Positions 33,163 through 44,879 of a DNA stretch of 64,000 nucleotides are shown one piece after another. The notes below the pieces were generated by a model. It was not told the DNA's origin, searched no databases, and worked only from the letters and a program-made list of their open reading frames with translations. The first letter of the stretch is position 1, and each line of letters opens with the position of its first letter. A program made the position numbers and the translations under genes. Where the stretch lies: the NCBI RefSeq assembly GCF_000219625.1, contig NC_018204.1:186001-250000 (forward strand). The letters are read 5' to 3'. Source of the stretch: Zymoseptoria tritici IPO323. Its lineage: Eukaryota; Ascomycota; Dothideomycetes; Mycosphaerellales; Mycosphaerellaceae.

Positions 33163-33711
33163 TCACTGTGTCTCTGTCTCGATGCAAAACCGTAGGCCAT
33201 TCTGTGGGATCAGCGGACCGATGATGTCTGCCGTCGTCTCGAGGGTGTGGGTGGTCCGGAGTCCAACTGCCCAACATCACCAAACGACATCTTCCTGCGA
33301 AAGGCAGTCGCACGGAGCCATGACGTAGAGCTGAGATGCGCCAGTCCGACTGATGCCAGCATCGGTGTGGGGAGTCTTGACACGTGGGTGCACGGTAGTG
33401 GAGAAGTCGCAAAGCATGGGAATATCAGAAGAGAGCTCGCAGAATCGGGCGGAGAACGCGGGTTCAATGGAGATGAACCATCTCGTCCGATCTCGGGATG
33501 CAAGGACGTGTTCATTTCCTTCGAATGGGAGACAAGGGGCCTGCCTGATCTTGCTGCAGTTATTTGTAAAGACCGCTTGACGCAAGGCGAATGGCAATGG
33601 TGAGAATAGCGGACGTTGATGTTGTGCAGGATCTGAGTCGTCGTCGTGTGAGAAGTTTTCCAGTGGCTGCAGTCGTCGTGGCTGACGTGGAGTTCTTGGG
33701 CGGGCACCCAA
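33163..33711 (-). pseudogene. Gene fragment in one frame with a single TGA
   Basis: A frame from 33711 to TGA 33165-33163 is broken only by TGA at 33279-33277. It begins with acidic residues (HDDDSDP) and then reads like a globular domain with several Cys. It has no repeats. The start lies upstream and is not found. A longer frame of 205 codons exists on the same strand in another register but is poorer in composition. The domain is unknown. Confidence 0.4.
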
Positions 33712-33751
33712 ATGCCATCATTGGTCTGTGCATTGTTGAAGGTAGACGACT

Positions 33752-34772
33752 TCAACGTTGTCGTGTGGGATAACAGAGGATGTTGTTGGCGAGTAGCGAT
33801 CCGGCTGGTTTCGGTAAAAGACGGCAAGGTGAGCGGATTTTGGCGGACCCAACAGTGTTTCGAGAGGTCACGCTAGTGGTAGGAGCCGCGATCGAGGTGG
33901 AGATGAGAGGAGTAGCGTTTTGGAGGTAAAGGCGAGACCGTAGCTGGCGCATGGGGGCGAAACACAGGCGAGCTTCATTTGTGACTGGCATAGCGCCAAG
34001 CTCTGAGGGCGGCGGATTGCAGAGTTGGAAAGGTCGCTCTGCAATTGCATATAGTATGCAGCGGTCTGGAGGTACCGCGGCGGTAGCAGTTGCGCCGGCG
34101 TTGCTGCCTGCGTACGGTGAGCTGCGAGGTTTATGGCGGTGCGATCAGCGGCGGTAGCACGTTCCTTGCATCCCGTGAGCACCATCTGAGACGAGTCCTG
34201 TGGCGTATGCTAGCGAGACGAGCTGCGACGGACAGACGGCGGCCGGGGTAGTTCGAGCGGCTGGAGAGTATGGAGCGACAAGGTCGTCGACGATAGGCCG
34301 TTTGATGGCTGGGAGAGACGTCAGGAGTGGCTGAAAGACCCACCGGGCAGCCAGTGTGGTTTTGGCGAAGACAACGTGGGGTGCTGGCACGTCGCAGGAC
34401 GCAGAAAGCGCAATGTCGGGAGTGACACCAGGCCGAAGGATCCGCAGTGCAGCCGCAGCCGAAGTCTGCTTGGAAACCAATGTCCCGAAGTCTCTCAGTA
34501 GGGGTGATGGCAGAGGTGGAAGCTGAGTTGAGTATTGACACTCGTGGACCAAGAGATGGCATCGAGGACGCGCCGGCAGAGATCACGCCTGGGCTCTCAC
34601 CAATACCTTCAGCGGTGCCAAGGGCGCTGCTAGGAGGAAGCTGATATTCGGGAGGGGTCGTTGCGAGTGCCTTAAAGAAGTCCGGATCCAAGAATGGCGA
34701 TGTTCTGCGGTGTGCCTTGGCTGGGTTGGCACCTGTCGAGACACGGCGCGCTGCTGTTGTGGAGGTCGGCAA
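33752..34772 (-). pseudogene. Degenerate Ala/Pro-rich gene, several frame changes
   Basis: The N-terminal part (34772-34470, residues PTSTTAARRVSTG) is Ser/Thr/Pro-rich with a segment FLDPDFFKALA. It continues in a second frame (34470-34145) as an Ala-rich helical domain, then a third (34185-34030), and returns to the second to end at 33752. The start codon is not clear; TTG at 34772 is not preferred. RIP bias is weak. Function is unknown. Confidence 0.35.
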
Positions 34773-34929
34773 TGCGCTCGTGCCTCAGTGTAATTGACGA
34801 TCACAATTCATGAAGAGTAGAGCAGGTTCCTCTCGCCGACCTAGGCTGCAGACCTCATTCTGTTCCCTTCCCAACGTGTTCGTAATCTCTAGAATCTAGA
34901 GGAAAGAGGCGATAGGGCAGGCGGAGGCG

Positions 34930-35556
34930 ATGTCCAATGTAGCGAAGATACGAGGACAGAGGTCGCTGCGGTCTCGTTCGAGATGCACCAGCCGGCGAAT
35001 TGCAAACGCTGGGAGCGGCACATTATCAATCCTGAGAGCGGTGGTCTCTCCAGCCTTCACCTCCCACTCCGCTCTCCTCCAGCCTCATCCGACAGCTCCC
35101 TTTCCTCCGATCTACCGATGTTCTTTTCCTTGAATCCGCTTGAATGCCCTCCGCGTGGACATCCTGCCGATCACATTCAGCTGTGCCCTGGATCTCCTGT
35201 TGTTTGACACCGAGTCCTCCCTCGCCCAGCCCAACGTTCCCTTCTTGTCCAACACCGGCCTACTCATCCTCCCCACGCGATTGTTCTCCTCGTCGAACTC
35301 TTCCGACCCGCCTGTTCTGTCGCCCTCCAACAACACCCCATCCGGCAATGCGTTAGTGTCCCGTATAGCTTTCTCGTGCCATGTGCCTTTCTTCGCCGCT
35401 AGGACTGTAGTCGAGCAGCGACCGTCATGCTCGTGGCGTGACTGTTGTGAGCAAGAAGCGGGTTCCTTTGAATCGGGTCGGTCGGCCGGTCGGACGGATG
35501 AGGGTCGTCATTGCAGGCAGGTGTTCGGTGGGGTGTACGGTGAGGTGAGTGAATGA
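34930..35556 (+). pseudogene. Possible gene with Ser/Pro-rich hydrophobic segment
   Basis: One frame runs from 34930 to 35556 with a single TGA at 35131-35133. The part after the stop has a hydrophobic stretch (ITFSCALDLLLF) and a Ser/Asn/Pro-rich tail. A minus-strand frame (35348-35112) is an acidic alternative over part of it. Strand choice is uncertain. Confidence 0.3.
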
Positions 35557-35836
35557 CTGACCTTGGCACGGCTGGGTGTGAAAGCGCGTGTGTGCTCAAG
35601 AGTCGGCGAGGTGCATAATAAAACAATAGAAGCAGACCAGACCTCTGGTTAAGGTACCTAGGTTCGCACCGACAAAGACCTGATGACTCAGCTTGCAAAG
35701 CTTCCATTTCCGACTGCACAAGAGCACCAGCCACGCCGTCGAGTCTGTCGAGTCTGCACCATCTATTCATATCTCACCTTGGGTTGCTTTACCTCTTCCT
35801 TCCAGCACACTCTGCCCTGAATCTTGAATTATCAAG

Positions 35837-36376
35837 ATGCCTCCAATGGCCACGCTACCGTATGCGCTCGTCTTTCAAGCTCCGATCGCTCGCCGCTGAT
35901 TGACCTCCGCTATAGCCCTGATCGAGAGGACAATTCTGCTTCGCGCAAGATCAAGTACCAACACCAAGAAGATGATGTCCCCGTGGTCGCAAACCTGATC
36001 CCCCTTGATCGCACCGATAAGAACGTACACGTCGAGTATCGTCGTGGATCACAGACAAGCAGTGCGGAAATACAAGAGCCAGGTTTAGGAGGAGTTGAGC
36101 GAGCGCGACACCATGTCTGGACTTCGGGAAGTGAGCCGGAAGACGACCTTCGAGCCAGCGGAGCATTTGCGGCAGAATTCGCTATCGACGCTAGCAATGA
36201 AGCTACGAGCACTCGAGAAGACCAAGGACGAGAAGACTAAGGACAAGAAGAACCAAGGACGAGCAGTCTGCACGCAAACGTTCAACATCGAGACGCCCGC
36301 GCCTAAAAGCAACACCCGCACGACCAAGGCGGTCGTGCGGAGAAGCATTGCGTTTTTCGACGCCGCCCAAAGCTGA
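35837..36376 (+). pseudogene. Degenerate gene with coiled-coil end
   Basis: The ATG at 35837 (MPPMATLPYALVFQA) starts the first frame. From about 35880 to 36050 the neighbouring frame is protein-like (charged, SPDREDN, KIKYQHQEDD). Then the first frame resumes as a Lys/Glu-rich helical tail with an internal KTKDEKTKDKK repeat, ending at TGA 36374-36376. One TAG (36086-36088) interrupts it. The protein was about 180 residues, mostly helical or disordered. Function is unknown. Confidence 0.45.
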
Positions 36377-36539
36377 TGGCAGCAAGGAGCGTCGCCTGTC
36401 GACCATACCAACACCACCGGTAGCATAACATCTGCTTATCACACCTGTTCTGTTGCTATCGCCAACTCACGGATATCGATTTGTCCGGCTATTCCATTCG
36501 ATTCTGTTCAGCAGGTATGCCTTCGTCGACATCTTATCT

Positions 36540-36925
36540 ACCGAGAAATGAAGAGGGCAGAACTCAGCATGCTTAGACACGCTATCTCCAACAAGCAAGC
36601 AAGCCAGCGTGGCAAAGGAAGCGAGCAAGTCGGCAAGCAAGTAGCACATCGCTACGACACCCTGCGCGTTGGCCGACGATTTCGATTACGACCTGGACGG
36701 CTTCGACGACGACGCTACATAATTGCACTCGCACCCTTCAGGCTTTCTTCCCACGCGCTCAGCTCATCACGTTTCAAGGACCAGCACGCCAAGTGTCAAG
36801 TTCCCAAGTCTGGTTATGCAGGCATCAATGCCGAGATCGACAACGACTTCTACGACTACGAGTTCTACCACTGCCAGGACGATCTAAAGTACGGCGATGA
36901 TGCGTATTGGGGGGAAACGGAGTGA
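36540..36925 (+). pseudogene. Acidic protein remnant
   Basis: A short segment DDFDYDLDGFDDDAT (from 36672) lies in one frame and a second acidic, Tyr-rich segment ending at 36925 (FYDYEFYHCQDDLKYGDD) in another. They are probably parts of one gene. No further identification. Confidence 0.3.
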
Positions 36926-38027
36926 GTCCAGGAAGAAGGAGAGCGACTCGGAACACCACCGAACTGGATTAGAGCATAAAGGCAGCCGAGATTAGAGATG
37001 AATACGACGTTGCAGAGAGCGGAGCTGGCCGAGAGTAGACTCAAGAGTTGGATACCGAGAAGATGGCAACAGAGATGGCTCAAGTCCTTAATCACTACAA
37101 GCCAGGGTATGGGAGGAGATCGGACGGCAGCGATATAAAGGTAAAGCAGATAGGGAGACAGTGTGCAAAGGTACGATAGCTTCATGGAGCGATTATCCTC
37201 TCATTAACACCTGGTCCCAGAAGATTATATGCGAAATGTGCCTCATGCTCGGTCCAGCCTGGATCGGAGGAGGCCGCAACTATATCGGATAGTGCCACAT
37301 CGAAGGTCATTGGAGTCCTGTCTGCATCGTCCCCAACATACCAGTCCGTGGTCTTGACCAATTTGCGCATCACGTTGAGTGGATATGCCGAAGCTTCGAA
37401 GGCTCAATGAAGATCTGTCTGGAGTAGAAGGCTGCATCTTTCCGGTGAACATCAATTACGGAATGCTCTCGCCCTCAGGGCTGGCCACACGCAATGGTCT
37501 ACCCTGGCAGCGAATACCTCCTTTTCGAACGCCGCTTGCTGCATCCGCCTCCTGCTCTCACCGTCCTTCGTTTCACCACTGGCTGCATCATAATCGTTAT
37601 GTTCTGGTTCCAAGGAACTGCTTCGGGTGCATGTTGTTGCACGCTCCAACCTCATCCCTGGTCCACCCCGCCGGCCGCTCTCCACACTTAAGAACGACAA
37701 TACCTCGCACCTCTCTCCTCCCGATTCCGCCCGCCTTATCCTCATCCCAACCTTCTCGCCTTCCACGTTCGTATAACCCACCAAGTCACCAGCGCCGTCA
37801 CGTATCCCACGAAGACGCACAACACTCGCTCGTGTGTGTTAATAGCATCCTTTGCCTCCTCCTCCTCCTCCTCCTCCTCCTCGTCCAACTTTTTGTCCCG
37901 GTTCGGATTGTCCTTGCTGTTTCGCTTTCTTTAATGCCGCTCCTTCCTCTTTAGCTCCCTCTCCTCCCTCTACTTCCTCTCCTCCCTCTACTTCCGCTCC
38001 CGCTCCGAGTCCTCCGGTCGTGAAGTC
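36926..38027. other. Intergenic with a CCT microsatellite
   Basis: Frames on both strands overlap without a clear winner. One plus-strand frame from 37494 has a hydrophobic stretch near 37590. A (CCT)n run of about nine units lies at 37854-37882. The 100 bases before 38028 are CT-rich, as in fungal promoters. Confidence 0.4.
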
Positions 38028-38958
38028 ATGGCGGATTGGCAGAGCAAATGGGTGCGTCTTACAACATATACTTCCTCCTTCCCTCGAAACTAACCTAACC
38101 CTATATTAGGCCGACTATACCGTTAACTAGTTAGACTACGACTCCGATTTCGTCCTTAATAAGACCTTTCCGAAGCCTCCGAAGGGCACTTAGAAGATTA
38201 CTTAGAGACCCTCCGTTTAACGTGTGTACAAGCCCGCGGGAGCTCTAATCGAGAGCGCTACTAGTTGGCTCGACTACAACGCAGCTCCTAAGCGTGGCTT
38301 GGATCGCCCCGCTGGTGATTTCTTAGACGAAGAGTCCGAGTTGACTGCGCAATTCACTAAGAAGAGTCTGGATCCCGACGGCGACTACGTCGCTCCCTTC
38401 ACTTATGGAAGTGTCTCGGAGCACATCCAGACTTTGATGTTACGAAACACAATGCTTAGCAAAAGGCTGCGGTAGACGCTGCCTATAAACACTACATGGA
38501 CACTATAGAGAAGAACACGCTAGTCCCTATTACTAACTTCACTAAGCCTAAGACAACCTCGAAGCTAATTATCTCCACACTTCCCGTAGAGTTGTTCGCT
38601 AAGGTTACCAAGGACACACTCTTCCTTAACTGGTTCGATCCCACGGACGGATCATCCTGCGCTACTCTGGATTCCGCCAAGGAGCGGGAGTTCATCAAGG
38701 TCAAGTCCGATCCTGGATTCGTGTACAACATCTGCGCAGAAGAATATGTACATTGCAAGACCGGGACCCGGGATCGAAGGAACGAAGGAGATAGAAGAGC
38801 GAATAGAGAGAGGCATAGACGGATTAAAGGAAGAAATCAAAAAGCGCCGTCGAAGCCTAGAAATAGCTTGAAGAATCGTCTCGGCAAAGCCCACGAAGGT
38901 CTGACGCCAAAAGCGGTTGCGCGAGCTGAAAGCAAAGAAATTACGCTATGCTCGCTAA
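38028..38958 (+). pseudogene. Two-exon gene, RIP stops and paired frameshifts
   Basis: The ATG at 38028 begins exon 1 (MADWQSKW). The intron 38052-38109 (58 bp, GTGCGT donor, CTAACC branch, TTAG end) joins in phase. The first 120 bases of exon 2 carry five RIP-type TAG/TAA stops, after which the sequence is clean. A one-base frame change near 38465 and a second near 38757 return to the first frame. The last part is a Glu/Lys-rich coiled coil with two TGA codons, ending at TAA 38956-38958. It makes about 290 residues. No family is known to me. The clear start, intron and end make it one of the best-defined genes here. Confidence 0.55.
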
Positions 38959-39000
38959 GAAAGGGGGACCTCTGACGCTTTGCGTTGTCGACTTCTTTAG

Positions 39001-39434
39001 CTTAGTGTTCTTGATGGTGTAGTGGATTTGGTTACTGGTATTGGTTGGTGCGGTTACCGGTTGGTTTGGTGAGCCTCTGCCGGCCTTTTAGTTGGTGTTG
39101 GTGCGAGATCTATGCTCTACCGGTAACCAAGAGTTGCGAGCTCCGGGCCAATAGGATCGCGGCGGCGAGGTCGAAGTCGAAATTCCGAAGTCGAAATTCG
39201 CATAAACGCATTTCGGTGGCTTCGTAAAACGACCAAATCTCGAAGATACTGCGGGTCTCGTTGTCTACTAAGGCCGGGAAGCGATAGTTCTGGTCGTTCC
39301 TAAAACGTCTCCTTTTGGCCCCTAAATTCTTACGTAATTTGGTATTTAACCACTGGTGGAGTTGGTATAGACCTCGCATTCTGTTGGTGGTGGTGGTGAG
39401 AGACCATTGTCTACCGGTAACCACACCAACAAGA
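39001..39434. repeat. Small inverted-repeat element (MITE-like)
   Basis: The motif GGTTGGTGYGGTTACCGGT occurs near 39043-39061 and inverted at 39411-39430. Another inverted copy of its core (TACCGGTAACCA) is at 39118-39129. The right arm matches 58109 onward (inverted). No coding frame lies inside. It fits a non-autonomous DNA transposon of about 0.4 kb. I could not find a target duplication. Confidence 0.5.
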
Positions 39435-41148
39435 ACACTGCTTCAGCTTGGATTACTTTCTGAAAAGCTAAGCGACTTGGTCGGCGATGGCTGCGACGTC
39501 GAACAATGAGCAAGACCAACGGTGCACTGGAATCGGATGGTCTTTCAGGCCCTGCAGTCTCACCTGAGGTTCGCACATGATTCGTCCACTGGGAGCTGTC
39601 AACCTCCTCCACTCCTCACAACGACTGCACGACGAGCTCCGCCACAGCTTCAGCTCCGAGCGCTAGCTGCTAGTCAAGGAGGCGGTCCTTCCTATCCTCC
39701 CTTCTCGGGAGAATGTGCTCTTGACGAAAGAGGCTTCGGCAAACAGAAATTGCAGATGAGGTACCTTAGTTTGTCGGGGCGTGGACTAAGAAGACGTTCT
39801 GGCGAGAATGACAAGAGCGGGAGTCGACGGGAGGTTGTTCCAGCTGCTTAGTTCTAGTCACCTGGCCCGACCTTCGAAGATTCTCCCTGGCTTGAAAGCT
39901 TCCTCACCGGCCGTCTATGGACACCGACATACATCGATCTGACGTGTTGTCTCAGGAACAAAACGAGACAGCCTAGCAGTCACAATTCAGTCCTTCACGT
40001 GATTGCGAGAATTCCAAGACGAATCGCGCCAACGGAGAAGCGCCGACGCGAGAACGACGCATTCACAACTACAAACCTCCATCTCATGAGAGCTGTGGCA
40101 CCGTGGACTGGATTGACAATACCAGGGAGCCATCCGATCAAGATGAGATGTGGAGAAGATGGGGAGAAACAGGTTGGGGTACAAGCTGGGGGAGTAGAGA
40201 GCAGAAGTCAGAGGAGCGTGGACAGCCTCCATCTACCCTGCACTCGGGATCTGGCATGGCTCTGGATACCCTCAGGCGCGGATCTTCGTGAACTGGTTTC
40301 ATGGCGCAAAGGACGCCCGTCGGCCGACCTGCGAACCGCGCGTGCACCACCATCGAAGCATCGATTTGCAAGTGCAACTGGTTCGCGCAGGCGAGATGGT
40401 GACAGCTCCCGACGCCGAATTCTACGAGTCAACGTCTGCTCGCAACGCTCGGTAATTCTGTCCAGAAGCGATGCTAATTGGCGACGTGATGGAGCAGCAG
40501 ACTGTGTCCAAGACCGCAGCCAAGCCACCTGCTGGCCAGACCCTGCTGTCTGGATTGCGCGAGGTACATTGACCCGTTGACGGTGAGCATCCTTCCCGAA
40601 ATCTCTCTCAGATTCGACGTTGCCAATCCATTGGCAATGGTAAAACGGATATGTTCTGCTTCCTTTTTCTTTCACAGTTCGATAGTTTCCCTGTCCGCTC
40701 ATTCCAGCCTAGTGAAAGAACATCTGCTTTATCAGACGCAGTCTTGTTGATCTCCGTCCTGTTCTGCACCATTCCGAGTGGTATCCTGCAACGGCAAAAT
40801 GCTTGTTCCGAAGCAGCGACAGAGCGTCGGCAATGTTACCGTTAGTACTGCTCTCGACGTTGAAGATGGTGGCTGTTCTATCCGTTTATTCGCCCTCGGG
40901 TGGAGGATTTCGGGCGATTAGAACGATCGCCTTGGGTGCCTGCTTGGAAATTTGTCCAGCATCTTCGACTCTTCTTCTTTGACTTCGACAACGCCACAGT
41001 GGGTCGTTACTGCAGCTCTGGGTAGGCCTTTTCAATCCACTTTCCTCCTTCCATTCCTCCCCACGACTGGACCTCGCAATGTCACGCGTTCCTCCCCTCA
41101 ACCCTCTCCAACACCACTGTGGCAGCCAGCCCAGCTTCACTCGCTCGC
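39435..41148. other. No defensible gene
   Basis: There are long overlapping frames on both strands at 39999-40702, none clearly real. A plus-strand Ser/Thr/Pro-rich frame (40952-41245) overlaps the gene at 41149 in another register. CT-rich DNA precedes 41149. Confidence 0.35.
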
Positions 41149-41469
41149 ATGGATCCCGTTAACCCTCTTCGGTCGGCGTGCACACACACACGGTCCACGG
41201 GTCGTCTGGGTCACGAGATCGCCGGTCGTCGCGGTGGACGAGTAATTGCTGCTGTCGAAGGCGATGTCCAATGGTAGTTGGATGCTGAGACGTATGGAAA
41301 GGCTGTGGTCCGAGTGGTTACTAGGCGACCAACATTGGCCGATCCACATGTTTTGGCGAGGGCAGATGGATGGTCGGCGATCATCGCAGAAAATGCTGTG
41401 GAAACGAGCACTGATCAGCTATCCGCAACGTATGTCCGTGACTCGCCGAAATTGAAATCACACTTCTGA
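41149..41469 (+). pseudogene. 106-codon gene, intact but for one TAG
   Basis: The ATG at 41149 and TGA at 41467-41469 enclose one frame whose only interruption is TAG at 41275-41277 (codon 43), fitting CAG or TGG. The N-terminal part is Arg/Gly/Thr-rich. The rest is a balanced, globular-looking sequence with a RVVTRRPTLADPHVLARADG segment. Base composition is normal. It could be a young pseudogene, or a gene whose stop is edited or read through. The family is unknown. Confidence 0.5.
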
Positions 41470-41867
41470 ATCCGAGATTCCCTCCCTCGCCCGGTCGGAC
41501 TGTGTCAACATCGTGGACCGTCTGCCGGCCTCACCCCCTCACACGATCATAGTCCAACCGCCGAGAATCACCGCCTCCGGCTAGTCCGGCCTACCTTAGT
41601 CTCTGCAGCATCCCTTTCCCGGTACACCGCGAGCGGCAGCTTCGAGATTATATGTCTGGTCTCCTACGGCTCTTGGACCTTCGCAGAAGTTCGAACGAGC
41701 CAGCAGCTTCACTGTAAGCCCGCCTGTCTCCATGCTGGGTGGCATTTCGCAAGAGAGCCTCGGCGATGCGGCTGGAATGGGTAGTCGGCGTGCAGAACAC
41801 TGCCGGATGTTGGACGAGAGGTTCGTGCTGATGCGAGAGCGCTTTTCGCATTGCTTCCCAGATCTGC
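41470..41867. other. Nothing identified
   Basis: Short frames only. Confidence 0.4.
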
Positions 41868-42479
41868 AGAGAGGTCTCGGACCAGGTTAGCCCAGATTAA
41901 GTCAAGGTCGTGTCCGAATGAGTGGTGCGGCAGCTCTCTCTTGTAGTTAAAGCTGAAGCTGAAAGCTCGTCGGCGCATGCTGGTGTGCTACCTGGCTTGC
42001 TGCTGGGGCCTATAGAGATCGGATAGAGCGTAGAAGATGAGGCAAACTATGCTGTCGCCTGTTCCGTACCCATAAGGGTGCTCGAGAAGGTATTGTGACG
42101 ATGTTCCATGTCTCCGGAATGTCGAACAGGAAAAGCGTATCGGGGGAATGGGGAAAAAGTGCTACGAACAATTCTGCGGCAGATAGGAACCCTGGGTTAG
42201 GCGTGACCGACGGGACCGTACACGAACCTCCTGTTTATGCGGGTCCAATCGCGGCTTGCTATCGTCCAGCTGAAGTTCGAAGTCTGTTACAGTAAACGAC
42301 GCTGCAGCCCGTCGAAGTCTGAAGCTTGAGAGTGCCGCTGTCCGTAGTCGCTCGGCGGTGGCGTATGGCTGAGCGGTTTGTCTCGAGGATCCATCTTGTT
42401 CCGGAGTATCGAAGAGGTGCGCACGAACCGTTTCTTGCTGTAGTTCATAACAATTGCCCTGTGTGAGTTCGGGGGCCAT
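41868..42479 (-). pseudogene. Degenerate gene, unknown function
   Basis: The ATG at 42479 (MAPELTQGNCYELQQ) starts a charged, helical N-terminus to about 42240. A neighbouring frame continues with hydrophobic, globular-looking sequence (AELFVALFPHSPDTLFLFD near 42180-42120). It then runs through TAG, TAA and TGA codons to about 41868. A 40-bp stretch ending CTAACCCAG near 42195 could be a very short intron in place of the frame change. The family is unknown. Confidence 0.4.
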
Positions 42480-43225
42480 TTTGTGATTCCGTTGGAGAAC
42501 TATGGAGGCCGTGTCGGCGAGGATCCATCTCCCGGTAATTCATCACAAGGTGGGAGAGCGACGACGGTGTTTTCGGAGGGCTGAGTCAGAGGCGTAGGTT
42601 AGTAGCAAAGTCACAATCGAAGAGTGGTGGTCGAAGACAGGAGGATTCATGTCTCAGATGTTGTGGTTTACGAAGAGCATGACAAGCTTCCTCGATCACT
42701 ACGTACGCTTTCGGTGGCTATCGAAGCCACATGCTACCACTATTAGATCCGCCGGCCCCGCTAATCTTCGCTCCCAGGACTTACATACACGGCCAGATCC
42801 ACACGCGTACGACGCTGGCATCCTATCTCACTTGATCTTAGGCATCCGGCAAAACAGATCGGCGTTCCTAAATGCTAGCAGTAGCACCGTCTAGGCGTTT
42901 TGGTCTTAGGTGTGTCGGCTCTCTGCGATCTTGCTAGAGAATTGGAGAGAGCTCGTAGCGGTAACGGATAGTATCATCGGAACTCTATGAACAATCATCG
43001 TACTTAATGAGTATTCTTAATTCGAGGAGTGAAGTATTATCAGAACCCGGGAGTCTTCGTTCTTCGGTTCCGGGTTTAGTACTCCCAACGTGCGTCCCCT
43101 GTAGGCGGTTTCACCACACAGCGTCTGGGCGTCGTCCACGTCGCCAGCTTGAACCACTTCACTGACCTCCTCGACACTGCATCTTGCGGAGTATCGAAAG
43201 CCTCTTTGTCTTTGAGGCTCACTGC
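42480..43225. other. No defensible gene
   Basis: A plus-strand frame at 42649-42894 and minus-strand frames near 43017-43343 are open, but neither has a clear start or motif. Confidence 0.35.
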
Positions 43226-43471
43226 ATGGCATCGAGTTCCTCGCAGTACGTGCCTGTTGATAAGATGAAATTCCGCATTCCTGCATGGCGTGTTGGAGAA
43301 CTTCCACCTCCTCGCGAACCCTGGATCTTGAACGTGGCTGCATTCTGTCTCGTTACCGCACTGTTTTACAGAACAAATCTCCTATGGCCTCTTAGTCGCC
43401 CTTACGACTCGACGGCTGCGTGTTGTAGTCTAGGCAGTCTGGACCAGTTTTGTTGTAGGTATCGACAGTAG
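43226..43471 (+). other. Small open frame with one membrane helix
   Basis: The ATG at 43226 (MASSSSQYVPVDK) opens 81 codons. A hydrophobic stretch near residues 35-50 (WILNVAAFCLVTALFY) could span a membrane. A minus-strand frame overlaps it in part. DNA after 43480 becomes poorer in coding character. Confidence 0.3.
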
Positions 43472-43733
43472 GCAGCATGACCCAGAGCTTCGTTGCTAAT
43501 AAACAATTCCCCTACTGTCTCCTACCCGCTACGGAACGGTCTTGTATCGTCGGACTGAATATTGTAACTGTCTGTTTAAGGGACAGCATGTGCATCGACT
43601 TTTAGTACGTGCCCAAATATGCCCGATGTAGTCGGTACACAAATGATGCTTAAGTTAGCTTAACACCCTAGTGCAACACCTCCTCTAACGCTATTACCGA
43701 GGAGGGACTAATCTCCCGAGTGCACTGTATCAC

Positions 43734-44633
43734 TTAACGCTGTAAACACCGAATCCGTCGCCGTCTAAGCACCGCCGATGTTGCATACGCAATGTCGCGA
43801 CGGATGTGAACATCGCAACAAGAATACGGCTCGGCCATCGGAGTGCCACGGACGGTCGTGAGGGTAGTAGCATTCAGATTCCTCCTCTTGTTCTTTACTA
43901 TCTCGACTCCAAATGCGATTCTCCCCACGGTTTCGAGCAAGTCTGACCTTATGTCTAGTCGTCGAATTACGTCCGCGAGGGAAGAGGCATCCCTATGGAA
44001 ACAAGCTTCCACCCGATCGTCGGCTTCGGATGAACCACTATGCGCTCGATGAAGTACCTCAGCTTAGACCTGAACATCCGATCGTTCAATGCAAACAAAA
44101 CGTTGTCGCCATGGATCTCGGACTCGAATTATATGGGAAGGTGTCTCAGCCGATCGAAGCCGAGCTTGTGCAGGTTAGTGATCGACCAGAGAAAGTCGCT
44201 TGAATACCGCTCATCCTGAATCTTCGCCCAACTCCAATCGTCGTTGTTGCGCTTAACCCGCGGCGGGACTAGACGTAGCTTTAGCGTCTTAATCCACGCC
44301 CGCGCCAGTAAAGCCGGGGTCTGGAATGAATGTAGAAATAAGGTGCTCCGTATTGGATAGTTGTGTTAGCGAGGTTGTATCGGTCTGCAGTCCTTCGAGC
44401 GTGATGGGGTGGTGACTGTAGAAGATTGGCATAATCTCGGGTCGGAATTGCTTTAAGACGGAGCATGCGTCGACAAAGTCTCGAGCACGGGTTTTGGATG
44501 TATAGCAGTCCATGTCGTAGCGTGTACGCTTAAAGTCGTCAAAGTGAAATGCGTACTGGAAGATGCGAAGACTCAGCTCGGGTAACAAGCCTAACAGGGT
44601 CAGCTCATCTAGTGTGATACCAGACTGAGACAT
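43734..44633 (-). pseudogene. F-box-like gene, broken
   Basis: The ATG at 44633 (MSQSGITLDEL) leads at once into LLPELSLRIFQYAF. This resembles the short F-box-like N-terminal motif (LPxELRxxIYxY) common in lineage-expanded fungal proteins. Around residues 60-75 is the usual IMPIFYSHHPITLEG block. After a frame change at about 44300 the reading continues with WIKTLKL and W-rich segments, a TAA near 44145 and basic sequence to about 43990. It then returns to the first frame to about 43734. F-box proteins select targets for ubiquitination, but this copy could not be made whole. CA and TG are close to normal. Confidence 0.5.
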
Positions 44634-44879
44634 GTCAAAACTCTCGTGACAGCATGTGAAGAAGAGCAAGAAGAAGACGTACCAGCTTGAAAGAAAAAAA
44701 ATACCACATCAGAACAGGCGAACAATATCAAAGAGAGAGATCACGGCTGAACAATCGCAGGTCCAAGACTGAACGAGTGAAGAATCATCCTTCGGGATTA
44801 AACGATCAGCTCTGCGGAGGACCTCCGCCGCCTTACTCTTGCAAAGACGTGACCGAAGAGCGGGGTCTCGAAAGAATCG

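Noticed and set aside
33210..33827. 205-codon minus-strand frame as the main gene
   Set aside because: The register at 33711-33163 has better composition and needs only one stop to be removed.
40208..40702. 164-codon minus-strand and 193-codon plus-strand frames
   Set aside because: The long overlapping frames are both rich in Arg and Ser, with no motif, start context or neighbour support for either.
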